Below are positions 15,318 to 30,600 of a stretch of 64,000 nucleotides of DNA, in pieces (the first letter of the stretch is position 1; each line of letters opens with the position of its first letter). Position numbers and translations under genes: made by a program. Below the pieces are notes generated by a model that worked only from the letters and a program-made list of their open reading frames with translations, was not told where the DNA came from and did not search any database. The stretch comes from Nicoliella spurrieriana (GTDB taxonomy: Bacteria; Bacillota; Bacilli; Lactobacillales; Lactobacillaceae): assembly GCF_023380205.1 (NCBI RefSeq), contig NZ_CP093361.1, positions 806,001 through 870,000 on the forward strand. Direction: 5' to 3'.

Positions 15318-15584
15318 ATGACAGAAAAATCAAGGAATCACGAAGCGAGTGCGGGGGTGCCATCCCTGACTGCTAAAAAAGCAGCGCTTCGTAAATTCGT
15401 GGCGCTTTCTGACATTCAGTTACAGGCGCTCATTGACCGGATTGCCCCAGACGATCGCAATCGCAAGGTTTTACAAGCGAACCTGGAGCAGCAAAGTAAC
15501 CTCATGAAATCGCAGATCGATAAGGTGACCACCATTGAAGAGGCGGATCAGCTTTACGATCGCTTTGAAAAAGAATTTAAATAA
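15318..15584 (+). CDS. 88-aa protein resembling a single module of the adjacent giant protein
   Basis: ATG 15318 follows AAAGGAAG. Residues 18-88 read as three helices with the pattern L..Q.....I......R......L......L...I..VTTIEEAD..Y..FE. This is the layout of the three-helix modules near the C-terminus of the giant protein (for example LEPNDKRGANSAID..., then a second helix, then TPTVVDKTKQSIEK). It also shares the SLTAK string with the start of the giant protein. It ends 72 nt before the giant gene, with no terminator between, so both are probably in one transcript. Possible roles: module donor, chaperone or partner. No signal peptide. Confidence 0.7.
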   Translation: MTEKSRNHEASAGVPSLTAKKAALRKFVALSDIQLQALIDRIAPDDRNRKVLQANLEQQSNLMKSQIDKVTTIEEADQLYDRFEKEFK

Positions 15585-15656
15585 CTACTAAAACCATGAT
15601 TAAAAACGTTGACCAAAATAAGCATTATCAATCACGTTAAGGAAGGTGCAATATTG

Positions 15657-18600
15657 ATGGGATCAGAATCTAATAAAATCGATGCCAAGGCACAATCAAT
15701 GCAATCTGACGGCCCCGCTGCCGCCCACCAAGCAGATGCAGTTAGTTCCCTGACTGCTAAGTCTGAATTATTGGTTAATTCAGTTGCTAAAAAGGTGGTG
15801 TTGGAATACGCCCGTTCAGCGATTGCAGCTGCCGTCGATTCAGCCAGCCAGCGCGCTGACCAATTAGCCGCTCCCGCTAGGAGTAGTGCCAGCGTTGCAC
15901 TCTCACAATTCGCGGATTCGGCATATACCAATGCGGTAAACTACGCAAATCCATCCGAAGCAGTTGCAGGGGTGGAAGCATTCACTGCGAATGTCGACCA
16001 TGCCATCGACACCGCTAATTTTTCGTCTGCCAATGACGTGGTCATGCATGCGGCGAACTCACTGGTTAATAAGACCACGGTGTTAGGGGCCTCTGCTGCC
16101 GATGACACTAAGCTAACGATTAACAGCGCCTTTGATCAAATCAGCACTGAATTAAGTCAGCAGGCTGACAACATTGCCGGTGCCGATTCGTTAGCCCAAA
16201 GTGGGGTGGACCACCTAGAATCACTGACCAGTGCGGCCGTGTTATCGTTTGCTAAGCACGAAATGGAAGCGACCTACCTCCAGTTCAAAGACGAATTGTT
16301 CCAATTATCCGACGCCGTGGCTCAGGATGCGATCGCAGAAATTCACAGCGTGACCGACCCGACCTATGCGTGGGTCCAATCCAACGCCGCAGCGCCTGCA
16401 AGCGCCAGTGCCCAGGTTAGTACGGCGATTACTTCCATGAATTCGATCTTCGCCAGTTACGGAAACGTCCTAGTATCAGCCGGAGTTGCTGAATACGCTA
16501 GTAACGCCTATTCCGCAGTGGCTTATTTAAGTGGCGATCAGTTATTGAACGCCAACCGGATGATCGATAGTGCCGCCCGGGTACTGTTGAACAATTCGAT
16601 TGCTACCAGTAACATCGATGCCCAATCGATTAATCAAATCTACGGCTTGATTCCAGTGGCTTCGAATGCCATCAAGAGCATTACCGACGAGGTGAACCAC
16701 TCGTTTGCCGACCGGCAGTTAAGTGCAGCTACCGTTTCAGCGGCTGCTACGACCAGTTCGTTGACGCCCGCCGGGAAGGTCCACGTCGACTTCTCGATCA
16801 ATTCATACGTTCAACAGGCGCAAAGCGAAGTCGCCGCAGTCGTTAACGACCCCGCCACGTTGAACGCCACCCTGAGTTCGGCCACCAGTACGATTGCTTC
16901 GATGGCGACCGCTGCCATGGTTGCCGATCCATACGCATCCGCTGCCCACCAGTTGCAAACGACGGTGGCAAGCGCCGATGAACAGCTGAGCCGGCTAAGT
17001 GGGGTGGCCCAGTTAAACGCCACCAGTGCGGTCCATGTCGCCACCACCAGTGCGTCCGCAGCGTTAGATGCGAACCACTTTGATGCTGCGCAATTGACGG
17101 AGACGGTGCAGACGATTGGTGAACAGGTCGACGGAATTATCGACCACTACGCGAATTCGGCTGCCGTTGACCAGCTAAATGGGGCCTATTCCGCAGCTGA
17201 TTCGATGGTGGTCCAGTTGGGGACCAAGGCTGAGCGCAGTGCCGCCCGGACTCAAATCGAAGCCATTCGTGACTCCGCTGCCCAGGTGATTGCAGCGCAA
17301 AGCGACGTGGATTCGGTCGTTGCTTCCGCTACGGATACGCTCCATTCGACTGCCGTGCAGTTGATTCAAAGTGATCCGAACCGTTCGGCCCACTACGCCG
17401 TCCAAATGGTCTTGCGTTCAGCGACTGACAAGGGCGCCTACCTGGATGCCATCAGCCGCGATAACGCTGTCAGTGAGGTTGCGATGGTCGCAACCCGGGC
17501 CAGTTCGGCGATGGTGAAAAACGCCGGGCGCGCCAGTGCGTTAGCCAATGACGTTGAGCAGGCCTCGCTTGCTGCCGACCGGATCATTGACCACTATGCG
17601 GTCGAAGATGCCCGCTCGAAGACCCACAGCATGGCCAGCAGCGCCCACCAGCAAATGCAATTCGTCAGTGACGTGGCCTTTGCTGACCAAGCGGCGAGCC
17701 AGGTGGCGGCCGTGCAAAATTCAATGAACATGACGCTTTTCCATAATAGCGACCAACTAGCGGTTGTTTCACAAGCAGTTGTTGATGCCCAAGCTAATTT
17801 GACGAGCATTGCGGACTACTACGTCCAAACCGACGCGGTGGCCGCTGCCCACGCCAAGCTAGCTTCGTTGGCCAGTACCGCTGCTGTTACCACTGCGGAT
17901 CTAGATGAGGCTAATCGTGGCAACGCCAATCGTGAAGTCGCCCACACGCTCCAAAGCGCCCAGGCGGCGTTAAGCGCCACCAGTGGCCACCACCAAGTTG
18001 CTGAGCAGGCCGCTGCTTCCGTGACGGCGACATTGAACCACTACACGCTCGCCTATACTAGCGTGGCGGTTAGTAGCGCCGCTAGTTCTGCTAATCAGCA
18101 CTTAGCCCAAGTCGGCATTGGTGACGATCAAACGGCGCGTGAGATTGCAAGCTTCGTGCAGGCAACTGATGCTAACATCGCAACGGACCGTGATAACTTT
18201 GCCAACGTCTTGTTGGACGTCCGCAATGGGATTGCACAGGTCAATTCCTACGTGGATGCAGCGGTCAAAAAGAACCCGCATGCCTCGGCGGTCAACACCG
18301 TCCAGAGCACGGCGGCGCGCCTAACTGCTGAACGCTCAGCTGCCAACTACGACTTTGCGAACTTCAGCAGTGCGGTGGCCAAGACGACCAGCGTGAACTG
18401 CAAAACGATTAGTCAAATTAATGATACCGCCACGATCGACCAGTTAATGTCGGTCGCGGATACTGAAAACATGCACCACTACCAAAGCAACGTGGCTGCG
18501 TCAGCTACTGCAGCGCTGTCCGCCGTGGCTAAGTCCGTTCGGCAAAAATTAATTGCCGTCGGGGTCACGATTGACGATCCGTTGGATGAATTGATGGCAG

Positions 18601-21600
18601 AATACGCTGAAATCATCAACCGGGATGCAAGTGATGCCCGCTTTGCTGCCATTGACCAGCAGTTGGGGACGCTTGAGCTCCAATCGCTATTTGATAATAC
18701 GATCAAGGACCATCCGCAGGCTGCTAAGCGCTACGAACTAGAATCGATGGCCAGTGCCGCCAGTTCCGTGGCGGCTGAATACCTTGCTGAATCAGTCGAA
18801 TTAGACCGTGATCTCTACCGGGTCGTTAGTTCGGCTACGCAGCAGGTGAATGCCTCTGCCGATGAAGCGGGGATGGCCAGTGCGGTTGCGACCGCCAGTG
18901 CCGCAATGGATGCGGTCGTGAATGAAAACGTGGCCGCCAGTGCGCTTCAATTGATCGATTCAGCTGCTGACAGTGCGAACCGCCGGGTAGCCAACATCAA
19001 GGACACCGGGAAGTCGATCGATGCGCAAAGTGAAATTCGCTTTAATGCCGAAACCGGGATCAAACTCGTCAAGGCCGATGCGCAGACACCTAAGTTAGTC
19101 AACATCGACGTGCGGAACACGTTAATGAAGCTGACCTCGATGACCAGCGCCGCCGTTGGTGATGATACGGTCGCCGCTACGTTAGACCAGATCAATTCGA
19201 TGGTCGCAAGTGCCCGGGCCAGCGTTAGCTTTGCTGATTCCACCGCTGACTTACGATTTGCTAGCCAAGTCGATCAATACGTGGACCAGGCCCGTTCTGC
19301 GGTTGCTGGGGTTGAAGACCGCAATAATGTCGCTCCCCACCTTGCAGGGCTTGAAGTCCAGTTAACGACGTTGACCGACCAGGTCAAGCGCGATTCCGTG
19401 AATGCGCAAATGATTGATGCCAAGGCCGATGCCAAGCGCAGTTTGGCGACCTTGCGTGGTCAAGACCAATTAGCATTGAACGGCGAATTGGATGCGATTA
19501 CGGACCGCGTTGCTGATGCGATCGATCACGATTTAAACGATCCTGAAAACTTAAAAACTGATATTCAAAACGGCTTAACGGCCATTGCCCAGTTGGTGGC
19601 GGACGCGATCCAAAAGGATCCGTATGCGACTGCCCACCAGTTGGTTCAATCTGCCGTGGCCACTACGACCAGCACTGCAGATGCATTAAGCGGCAGTGTT
19701 GCTAATAATCTCCGCAGTGAAATTGCAAGTGCCAATAGCCACTATGCAGACCAATTGCCCGCCGCTGACGATGCGTCCGTGTCAGCAGTTGCCAGTGGGG
19801 CGGTGCAGGCACTGACGATGACGACCAATAATTACGTGGCGGCATACGCTGCCAACGTCATCAATGTAGCACGGGAACGGATTTTAAATGCGTCCCGGGC
19901 TTATTCAGGTGTGTCTACTAATACGTTAGAACGCCGTTTCTCTGCAATTTTAGGGATGGCAATGGGGGTCATTCAAAGTGACTTCAACGACTTGAACCTC
20001 ATTCATTTAGATATTCAAAACATCATTGCCCAACTCGAAGCCGCATTTGAAGAGGCGGTCGCTGCTGATCCAAATGGTCAATACCAATTAGCGGTCACTA
20101 AATTAAAGCAATCCGCCACTGCTGCGGCAAACGTTAGCGACCAGCTTACAGCAGCGAACCTCTCCAGTGCGTTAAATAGTGTGGCCAGTGCAGCTGATGG
20201 GAATTCATTAGCTGCAAGTGCCCAGATGCAAAGCGTGGTCAATGCATACCACGCTGACCGTGCCGTAGCGGCCGTTAGTAGCGCCGCAACGGCTGCGCAA
20301 CTCCGCGTTCTGCGCTTGAACGACGTTAGCAAGATCAGTACGTCGGCTGCCATTGATGATTTGGTCAGTTCTGCAAACGGTGAAATCAGCGCAGATGCTG
20401 ATTATCCACGCTACACCAGCTTGGATGCTGCCGAGGGGATTCAAGCCATCAACGCCCGCTTGGCTTCCGCCGTGGCTAACGATGCCACTGCGGTCACCAG
20501 TAGCGTTGCTGCTAGTGCCACCAGCGTTGCGTTCGAACGGATGGGGTCAATGACAGCTGCCGCTTCATTAGTTGCTACGAACCAAATTAAGCGGGTCGTC
20601 GACCGGGCCGTTACGAACCAACAACCGACTGAAACGCTGGTTCACCAGATCGACCAAGTTGCCGATCGCTACCTAATCGATTCAGCCCAAGCGCGGTTGA
20701 ACCAAACTGCCGATGCGGTCAACGACCAATTGGACACCAATCCAGACCAAGAACCAATTATCAAACGGATTCAAACGATTACCAAGGAAACGATGGCAAA
20801 GGTCAGGGCGGACGTGAAGATGCCGGCCTACCTCGCATTAGACGTTACCGACGGGGTCGCTGCATTGAACGAGCTCGTATCCGAATACCAAACTGATCCG
20901 TTAGTTTCAATCAAAGCCGAGATTAACTCCGCTGCTCAGGACCTGACCACGATGGTTCCTGCAACCGGGAGCGTGAATAGTAATGTCAGCAGTGCAGCCG
21001 CCAGCGTTGCGCGGACTGCCATTCAAAACATTGCTAACGTGGCTGATGATTCGAACGCCGTTGCGGCCTTTACGCAGTCGGCCGCCGATCAATTTGACTT
21101 GCTCCGCCAATCCTACGTTGCCGAATCCGCAACGGCGGTGGTGCAAAGTGCCATCAGTAGTGCGCAGGTAAGTGCGGCCATGATCGCTGATGAATCGATT
21201 GCAGCCCAGTATCACGACCAGTTCTCAGGGATTGCGGACAGCTTTAACCGTCAATTACAAGCTGACGCCAGAAATGCTAGTTTGACCGCGCTCGATATTG
21301 AAAACGCAGTCCTTGAAATTAACCAGATTACCGACCAGGCCGTTGCCAGCGACTCGCAGGCTTCCGCTGCCACTACGTACAGTACGGCGGTGAGCGGGGC
21401 GCTAAGCGCTGCCTTTAGGAACACCGCTTTAATGACGACCAGTCAAGTGGATAACTACCACAGCGCAATGGCCAAGGTCTTACCAGATTCAGAGGAGGTC
21501 CTAAATGCCTCCCAAAGTGCCGTGGCTGACCAGGTCAGTGCGGTCCAGACTGCCATTGCTTCGGTAGCCAACCGCTACTACGGGCTATGGGCCGTTAGTG

Positions 21601-24600
21601 CCGTCGATCAAGCCGCCAGTGACCTCCTGAGCGGGGCCGCTAATTATAACGGCAGCGTCGCTAGTTGGGCTGCTTCACAGGCGACGAATTACCAAAGCAG
21701 CTTTAATGCAAACCTTGCGAAGGATTCGGCCGCGACCGATTTAATCATCCTAGACGCCCAAAACGCGGTCAGTGCCATCAGCGCGACTGCTTCCAAGGCG
21801 GCTGAACAGGATTCGACCGCCTTTGCGAACATTGAGATCAATGCGCAGATCAGCAGTGCTAATTCAGTCCTCAGCGAATTAACGGGGCATACCGACAGTA
21901 CCGCTGACATGCAAATGAACAGTGTCGCCCACCAGGCGAACGCTAGTTTGAACTCCGTTTCGAACAACTTAAATACGGTCATGAAGATCGTTAGCTCGAC
22001 TGCGGTCGCCATTGATACCGTAGCCAACATGACGATTGCTAGTTCCGCCCATTCGCTAGTGGCCAGTGCGGCTGATTCATTAATGCAACGCGCCGGTCAT
22101 TTATCGCGGGGGACCACCCAGGCCGAATTGATCGACTTGGTTAAGCAAACCGCATTGACGATCGATGATGCCATCGATTCGAACGCTAGTTACCTGGTCT
22201 CCGTGTCGATGGCCGCTGAAGCCGGCGTCGAATCCATGGGGTCCGCAATGCTTGCTGATTTGAAGCAGGACCGCTCCGCCAGCGCCCAAATTGCGTTTGA
22301 ATCACTAGCATCCTCCGCAGCTGATCAAGTGGGGGCGCTCGATTCGTTCGCCAGTGCGAACTTCAGTAGTGCCGTGGGCAGCATTAGTAACCGCACGACG
22401 GCCTACTTAGCGGACCAATTAGACAAGCCCAAACGGGTCAATTCTGAAATTAGATACGCCGGGAAGACGATTCAAAAATTAATGCGGCGTGCGATTGCGC
22501 AATCCGCGACCGATTGGGTGACCAGTCAGGCCGCCGGGATTCGTGAACAACTAAGCACGATTGCCGACCAACCGCTCCGTGACCGGGTCGATAGCCAGAT
22601 CGCAGCGCAGTTAGCAAAGGCCGAGGTCATGATTACAAGCGATGCGTTTGATTATCAGCTTGCAAGCCTGGATGCCGACAACCACTTAAGCGCCATTAAT
22701 TCGCTGGCTGCGTCTGCATTTGCTAGTGATACAGCGGCCGTCCAATCTACGGCCCATCAACAAGCGTTAGACTCTGCCTATGCCAAGGTGGGTTCCCTTA
22801 GTGGCACCCGTTCGGTCGCCTTTGATAGTCAAATTGCGGCGCTTGATGCCAGTGCTGCCGATTACGCCGCCCAATTGGATGCGGTCGGCAACCACTTCAT
22901 CATGACGTCTGCCAACGCCGTGTTGGATGCGACGGTTGCCAGTGCAAATCACCGCTTGGCGGTCATTAACGATGTCAATGCCCAAGCCGAAGTATTGAAG
23001 GACATTGAGCACCGCCAGTCCCAAGCTAGCGTTGCAATCAGTGCGGACGCTCATCATTCTAAGTTTGCCTCCCTGGATGCCAATAACGCCGCCAGTGCGA
23101 TTGATTTAATGGTCAACAAAGCGGTTGCTAACGATTCAATTGCAAGCGCCACCGTCATGATCGACCAGGCGGCTAGTTCGGTCACCGCTGAAATGCAGGC
23201 GGCTTCGATTGACCAACTGCTCCGCTTTGAAAAGCAGGTCCAGATGTTGACTAACAATGCCGAACAGGCGCTCTTAGGACCATTTACCGACAATGACAGC
23301 TTGGTATCACAGGCCGAAAGCCAGTTGGTCAGGTTAGCGAACAACTACATGGTGAGTTCGGCTTACAGTGCCGTGGGTTCATTGGCCAGTGCCGCCAGTG
23401 ACTGGACCAGTGACCTTGCGGTTGCCGATTCATTGAACGTGAAGGCCTACATCGATAGTGCGCTCAATTCCGCTGATTCACAGATTAGCGTGCATAGTGC
23501 TGCACCATCACTAGTGGCCGATGCGGTCAATAACGTTGCGAACACGGTTGAACACCTAGCCAGTGACGCGGTCAATAATTCACCAATGGCTGCCGCTAAG
23601 CATAGTTTGGCACACTTAAAGAGTAGCGCTGCCACCATTGACCAATCGCTGAGTGGGCTGGATGCGCAAAACTTCAGCAGTGCCATTAATAGTGTGGCCC
23701 AAAGTGCAGTCGAACGCTTCACTGAAAACGGGGCTACGATTAACCAACAGGCATTGCAAAAAGCAGCACACTTAATGACCAACCTTTCGAACCTCCACGC
23801 AGCGCAGGGGGCAATGGACCAATTGCTACGTGCGGCTGAAAATGCCGAACACAAGATTGACTACCTCGCTGATAATGAAAAGCGGGGCTTGGCATTTACT
23901 GACGTTGCCAACACGATTGAGAAATACCGGGACTTGATTGAATTTGATATTGACCACCTCGCCCTAATTAATTTGGATGTAATTAACGGGAAGGCCAAAC
24001 TAGCAGCAATTGCTAGTGCCGCCGTTAAGGACGATGTGGTGGCCCGTGCAATCGATCGAATGGATCGCCACGCCAGTTCCGTTACCAGTCAAGCCAGTGG
24101 ATTGGATAGCTTAGCTAGCGCTAATTTAAGCAGTGCAATCAACGACTTGACCGCCCGGGCGATGACTATGATTCAATCCACCGATGACCATCCGGATACG
24201 CTGAACAGCCTTAGCCAATCGGCCACCGCGAAAATGGATTCACTGCTGGGGAGCTACGTAACCGCTGCCGCCCACGAACAATTAGCAAATGTGCGGGCCC
24301 GTGTCGATGAGCAAGCCGCGCTAATTGTTGATGTGGACCGCGCCAGTTCGCTTAGTACCGAATTGGACGCGCTGCAAAGTAGTGCTGCCGCCCAGGTTAG
24401 CCATGATGCCAACCATGCGGCGTTCATTGATTTAGACATTGCAAATGCGGACAGCGCCATGCAACGGGTTGCTAGAAATGCGGTCAATGGTGACGTAAGC
24501 GCCAGTGCCGCCGCTCAAGTGCAGGGATTATTAGCCACCGCCACCAGCAGAGCCCAACCGTTGGTCGGCTCTGCTGCCGCCAACTTCAGTAGTGCGATGA

Positions 24601-27600
24601 AGAGCATGGCGAGCCGGGCCAACCGTGAGACCAGTGGGGTTTATGACTACCAGGATCTAGACAGCATCCTAGCTGCCACTAGTAAGGAGGTCAGTTCGAC
24701 GGTTATCACCTACCTCGTTGACTCCGCCCATGAACGATTGTCTGCCACCGTAAACGTTGCCAGTACGGCCGTGAACGTGATCGACGGGCAACTGCGCGCG
24801 GATGCTAATCGACTGATCGCATCGGCCGCTAACTCCGCTACGCAGATGGTAACTACTGATTCGCATGATGACCAGTTGGTCAGCTTAGATGCGAAGGAGG
24901 CCAGTCAAACGATTCTGGACCTTGCAGACTCAGCCGTGGCCAGTCAACCATTTGCAAGCGCTAGTTCGGTCATTGCAAGTACGGCCACGGTCGCAATGCA
25001 GCGCGTGGGGAGCTTAACTTCCTTTGCCGCCGCAAACTTAAGCAGTACCATGAACCGCTTGAACACCCAGGCCCGTGCGAGCCTAATCGCCAACGGTGCC
25101 GATAGTAAGTCGGCCCAACGGGTCCAATCCAGTGCGATCATGGCAATTAACGAAGTGGCCAATAGCTACGTCGCTAGTTCCGCTTCGCAATTGATTGCGT
25201 CTGCGACCGATTCCGCTTCGGCCATCATCGCGCGCTTTGATAATCAAGATGCCGCTTCGACGGCCAATGACGCCATTGATAGTGCTCTTGCGACGGTTGC
25301 AAATGACTTCGCAAAGGACCGGAACCAACCGGACTTGATGGCCCTCGATGCCACCAATGCGATTAATGCGATTCAATCGGCAGCGCTCTTTATTACCACG
25401 ACCGATGAAGTGGCTTCGGGTAACATTTCGATCAGTAACGCGGCTGAATCAGCCTACGCGGTTGCGGACGAATGGGGCCGGACCACGCAGTTCGATAAGC
25501 AGGTCCGCGATATTATTGCCGATTCAACGGGCCGGTTTGCGAGTGGCGAAGACGTTGACATCGTGGTGAGTGAGGCATCTGATGCGATCGCAAACGTGGT
25601 CAGCTACCTCATCTTAGCCGTTGCCAACGCCCGCTTAGCCGCATTGATTGCCAATGTGGGAAATAATTTGAAGCGCTTGTTAAATGACAAGCAGTATCAA
25701 GCCGCCCAATTACGGTTGTTAGAATTTAACGAAGTTGCTAAGCATACGATTCAAAAGGACGTTGCTAGTAGCCAGTTGATCCAATTAGACCTCACCAATA
25801 TCGAACGGGATTTGACCCGCTTGCAAGCCGAGCTAGTAGCCGTGGACGGCAACGCGGTTGCGTTGAGCGCCGTGGCTGACCATGCCAGTGCAGCGACGAC
25901 CAATCCTTACGTGCACGGCAGCAGTGACGACTACCTGAACTTTGTGAGTGCCGTTAATACGGTTGTCCGCGACTTCGGGGCCGAGCTCGATCAAGCCACT
26001 AGTGCTGCGGCGATCAACCAAATTGATTCATTGACCCAGTCCTACGTTACCAGCCAAGCCACCAATGCAATTGATGCCACGGTGGCCAGCTTAGACGATC
26101 AGGTCAGGGATTTGAATAACTTCGTAATCCAATCATCTGCTTACCGGGTCGTTCATTCGATCGCCAGTCAAGCCAGCGTTAACGTGCAAAGTGATTACGC
26201 TGACTTTAGCGCGGTCTCATTGGATGCCGATAACGCAATTAGTGCCGCCACTTCCGTGATGGATAATGCGGTCACAAACGACTCGGTCGCCTCCGGGAAA
26301 CGGGCTGCCCGTTCGATTTACTCGTCGGCAGCAAGCTTTGCCGTTGGCCTGAGTTGGTCCGATTCAGTGGAATTTAGCATGGCGCTTGCCAGTCAATCCG
26401 CTGCGACTTCCTACGGGCCAAATGCCAATAATAGTTACTTAGCGAATTCAACGGCTCGCTTTGTGGACCAAATGACCGCAAGCTACGTTGCAAGTTACGC
26501 TAATACGGCCTTGCATAACGCAGCCAGTCAGGCGCTTGCTAACCTGGGGCCCGTGAACGCCCAGACGAAGACAAACTTTACCACCGTGTTGCATAACGTG
26601 GTGGGTGATTTGATCGACAACGTCGCAAGCGATAACGCCGATCAGGAATTGGTCGATCTCGACGTGCAAAACGGGATCACCATGATTGACAGCCTCGCTG
26701 ATTCGGTCGTCCGTGCCGATCCTGGCGCAGCCGGCCAATACATCATTGCCAGTGCAGCTAATTCCGCTACCAGCGGGATGGCCTTGGGCGCTGAAATGGA
26801 TGAGGCGAACTTCACCAGTGCCATCAATAGTGTGGCCAACCAAGCCAGCATTTCCGTTAACCTGGTCAAAAAGGACCTCCGGTTAGTCAACAAGGCGGCT
26901 AACTCAGCTGCCCGGAAGATGAACCACCTGGCGACCGAATATCGGAATTCACTCGCCCAATCGACGTTGTACAGTACCTTTGATTCGGCTGCGCTGGTCG
27001 CCGAAAGCTTTGCCAATCCTGCAGTTCAATCACAAGCGGCCAATGACGTTCAATCGGCGACCGAACACTTCAGTTCGCTGCTCGATGCCGATGCTGCTAA
27101 CGCTAGTTATGTCGACTTGGACCTAGCTAATGGGACCGGTGAAATCGACCGGTTAGTGGCCAGTGCTGCGAGCCAGGACCCAGCGGTTCGGACCCACCTA
27201 TATCTGGATTCAATCGCCAGTGATGCTGCGCAACGCTTGGTCACGTTTGCCGATGATGTTCAATTGAACTTCACCAGTGCTGCCAGTCGGATTACTAATC
27301 AGACCGTGGGACTCGTTTCCTACGCTGATGATCCAACCATCGTTTCCGCTGCAATGAGTTCGACGGCTACGACGTTCTACCGGATGGCCAACAGTGCGGT
27401 CGTTGATTCTGCATCTGCGACCGTTAGTACGATTGCCTCCGATGCGAGTCGGGCCCTTCAGCTGTTCACCGATGATAACGTGCGTCAACAATTGCGTGCA
27501 GACATTCTACGCGTCGAATCCGCTGGACTTGCAAACATCAATAACGATGTGGCCGACGATGACTTGTTGGCCCTAGATATTCGGAATGTACAACGGGATG

Positions 27601-30600
27601 CATCCGCAGCGGTCAGCTCCGCAATTGACGGGGATCGCCATGCTGCTGCAATCCACCACGTTCAATCAGTGGCGGCTTCATTGAGCGCCGCTAATTCCAT
27701 CCACGACCAAGTGGAACGGACTCGGATGGGACTGCAGTTGGATAGTGCTGCGCAAAGCGCCCGTGCTGACATCGTAAACGCTGGTTCGAACACCGATTTG
27801 ATCAACGTAACGGTGGAAGCAACGGCTGCTTCAATGGGGAGCATTGCCCAGACCTTCATGGTCAACGATGCACAAAGTCAGGTGGCCGCACTTACCGCCA
27901 GCGCTAATTCAGCGCTCGGCTGGTTTAGCGGTGACCGGCGAGCTTCGCTGGCTGCCAATGTCGACCAGTTAGCTACCGTCATGAATAGTCAGATCGACCG
28001 TTACGCCCTAGATCAAAATGCGCGGCAATTAATGGTCCAACGGGGGCAAGCATCCCTTAGTGCATACGTGGATAACGTCATCACCAATGACCATCAAGCC
28101 GCTACGAGTGCAGCGATTGGTGACTTGGCAGCCTCGACGGTTGCCAATGTGCACCATCTGTCAGGCACCCACCAGGCTAATTTTGCTAGTGAGGTTGCCA
28201 TGACGACCAGCAGCGCCAATGCGTTGAACCGGCAAATGGTGAGCGATGCCAAAACCGCCACTGAGTTGCAGGCTTCCACCGCCGATGCGTTCGATCAGGT
28301 CGCAAGAAAGTATGTAGCCGAATCCGGTTACGCGGCCTTAGACGCAGTGGCGAGCTCCGCCAATGCACGCTTTACCCAGTACGGAATTGACTTAGACCAG
28401 GTTGCAGAACCAGTCCAAAGCCTCCTCCGCGATTACAACAGTATGGTCGACAGTGACGCCGGTGTTGAAGCAACGGTGGCGTTAGATTGCCATAATGCGA
28501 GCCTGGAAATGAATCAAATGCTGGCTGAATTTACCGCTGAGGACGTTACCACTAACGCTAAGTGGTCGGTCCAACAGGGGGCCGCTTCATTTGCCACTAG
28601 CCTGGGGGTTCCAAGTGACGCCAGCGTTGCTGCTAACTACAGTAGCGCGGTCGCTTCCGTGGTGCATTCTGCTAACGTGGCGCTCGATGAAGCCGCCGTG
28701 GACCCAGATGAGGTCAACCAACGGGTCGTTTCAGCTTACCAAGCACTGGGCTCGTTGACCGACCAAGTCGTGGCCGATTCTGCGAACGCCCAGTTGAACA
28801 GTGCTTATTCCAGTGCTGCCCAGCTGGTCAGCGCCGTTGCGGCTGATGATACGATTAATGCGGTCTTTAATTCATACGCTAATTTAATTACTACGGATAT
28901 TGCCAACCGGCGCTTTGCTTCACTAGATGCCGATAACGGGGCGGCTGCGTTGCATCAAGTGGTCGTAAATACGATCAACCAAGACGTGCAAGCGGCCTTT
29001 CGGTACCGGGTGGCATCCGATGCAGCCACCATTAGTGCGGCCAGTCACTTGAACCGTGACGACCAGGTCCGCTTTAGTAGTGCGATTGCCAGTGTGGCGA
29101 GTGCTGCGACCGTAAGTTCCGTGGCTAATATTAGTCAGATGAACCAGGTGGCCGTCGTTACTAGCCAACAAATGCAATCGGTTGCCGATTACTACGCCGG
29201 GCAATCAGCAGTGAATGCCGTTTCCGCAGCCGTTTCCAGTGCAACCGTAAGAATTGCTGAATTTAGTGATGCGGCTGTCAATGCGGTGTTGCAAAACGTT
29301 ACCAAGAGCGTGGTCAGTGCAATTAGCGTTGATCCGCAAAATCAATTGGCGACTTCACTCTACGCCCATGATGGCGTGGCTGCTGCCGAATCGATTACCG
29401 CTAGTTTGATTGCCGATCACCCATTGGTATCGGCCACTGAGCGGGTCAACTCGATGGTGGACCTAGCCACGCACGATGTCTTAATGAGTGACAGCTTAGC
29501 CGACATGAACTTCTTAAGTGCGGTCGCTAAGCAGAGCCTGCAGGCTAGTGATGCGTTCGTGACCGCCGAATCCGATGCCCAGGCATTGGATGAGTTGACC
29601 AGCCAAACCAGTGCTGCGATTACTTCGATCGCAAATAGCTATGCGTTAGCCTCCGCTACGAGTGCCCTACACCGTGCCAATAATTCGGCAATGATGATCG
29701 CCAACCAAATTAGCGATGAACAAGCCCGCTCGCGTGCTGATCAGGGCATTGTCGAACAGGTAAGCTTGGCAAGCAGCGTGATTGCCAATGACGTTGCTGA
29801 TAAATCACGATTGAACTTGGATATTGCAAACGCAACGGCCAATCTCGATTCAGTGGTGACTGAAGCTGCCGCCGCTGATCCGCAGACGGCGTTTAATAAC
29901 GAAGTGGTAAGTGCCTTTAATGCGGCGACTTCAAAGGCCCAATCATTGACCGGCAGCCTGGCTGCGAACTATGATAGTGCGATCAATAGTGCTAGTTCTG
30001 CGGTCCGCTTCGAAAACGCCTCCGTCAGTTCCGTTGATCCAAGCGCAGTTAGTTCCGCTGCTAAGCGCTTCCAGTCGATTACGCGTGACTACATTACCAC
30101 ATCGGCTGAACAGGTCGTAAGCGCCCACGTGGCGGAAGTCAAGGCCCGGGGGCACTTCAAGGACGACTTTATGAATGAATTGAACTTTGCATTCACGAAG
30201 GCCCAACAAACGATTGCACTAGATGCCCACGATGTGGAATTGACCACGTTAGACGTTCACAATGCAATTGATGCAATCGATCGCTTGTACGACAGTAAGA
30301 TGGCCAAGGAGCCCCAGACGGCATTTGACCACCACTTTGCTAGTCAAGCCGCTTCAGCCAGTGAAAAGATTGGCAAGCTCGATTCCCACAGTGCTGCGAA
30401 CTTTAGCAGTGCTGCGAACTGGATCGCAAACGAGAACCGCAAGCAGATTGCGACCTTCGATAATTTAGCACCGGCCGTTAAGAACGCTGCTAAGGAAATG
30501 AACCGCTTGGCCAACGAATACGTGCGCGGTTCGGCTGCGAACGCGTTGCGGGGAATGTTAGACTCTGCCAACGCCCAGATCGAATTAGTGCATAATTACG

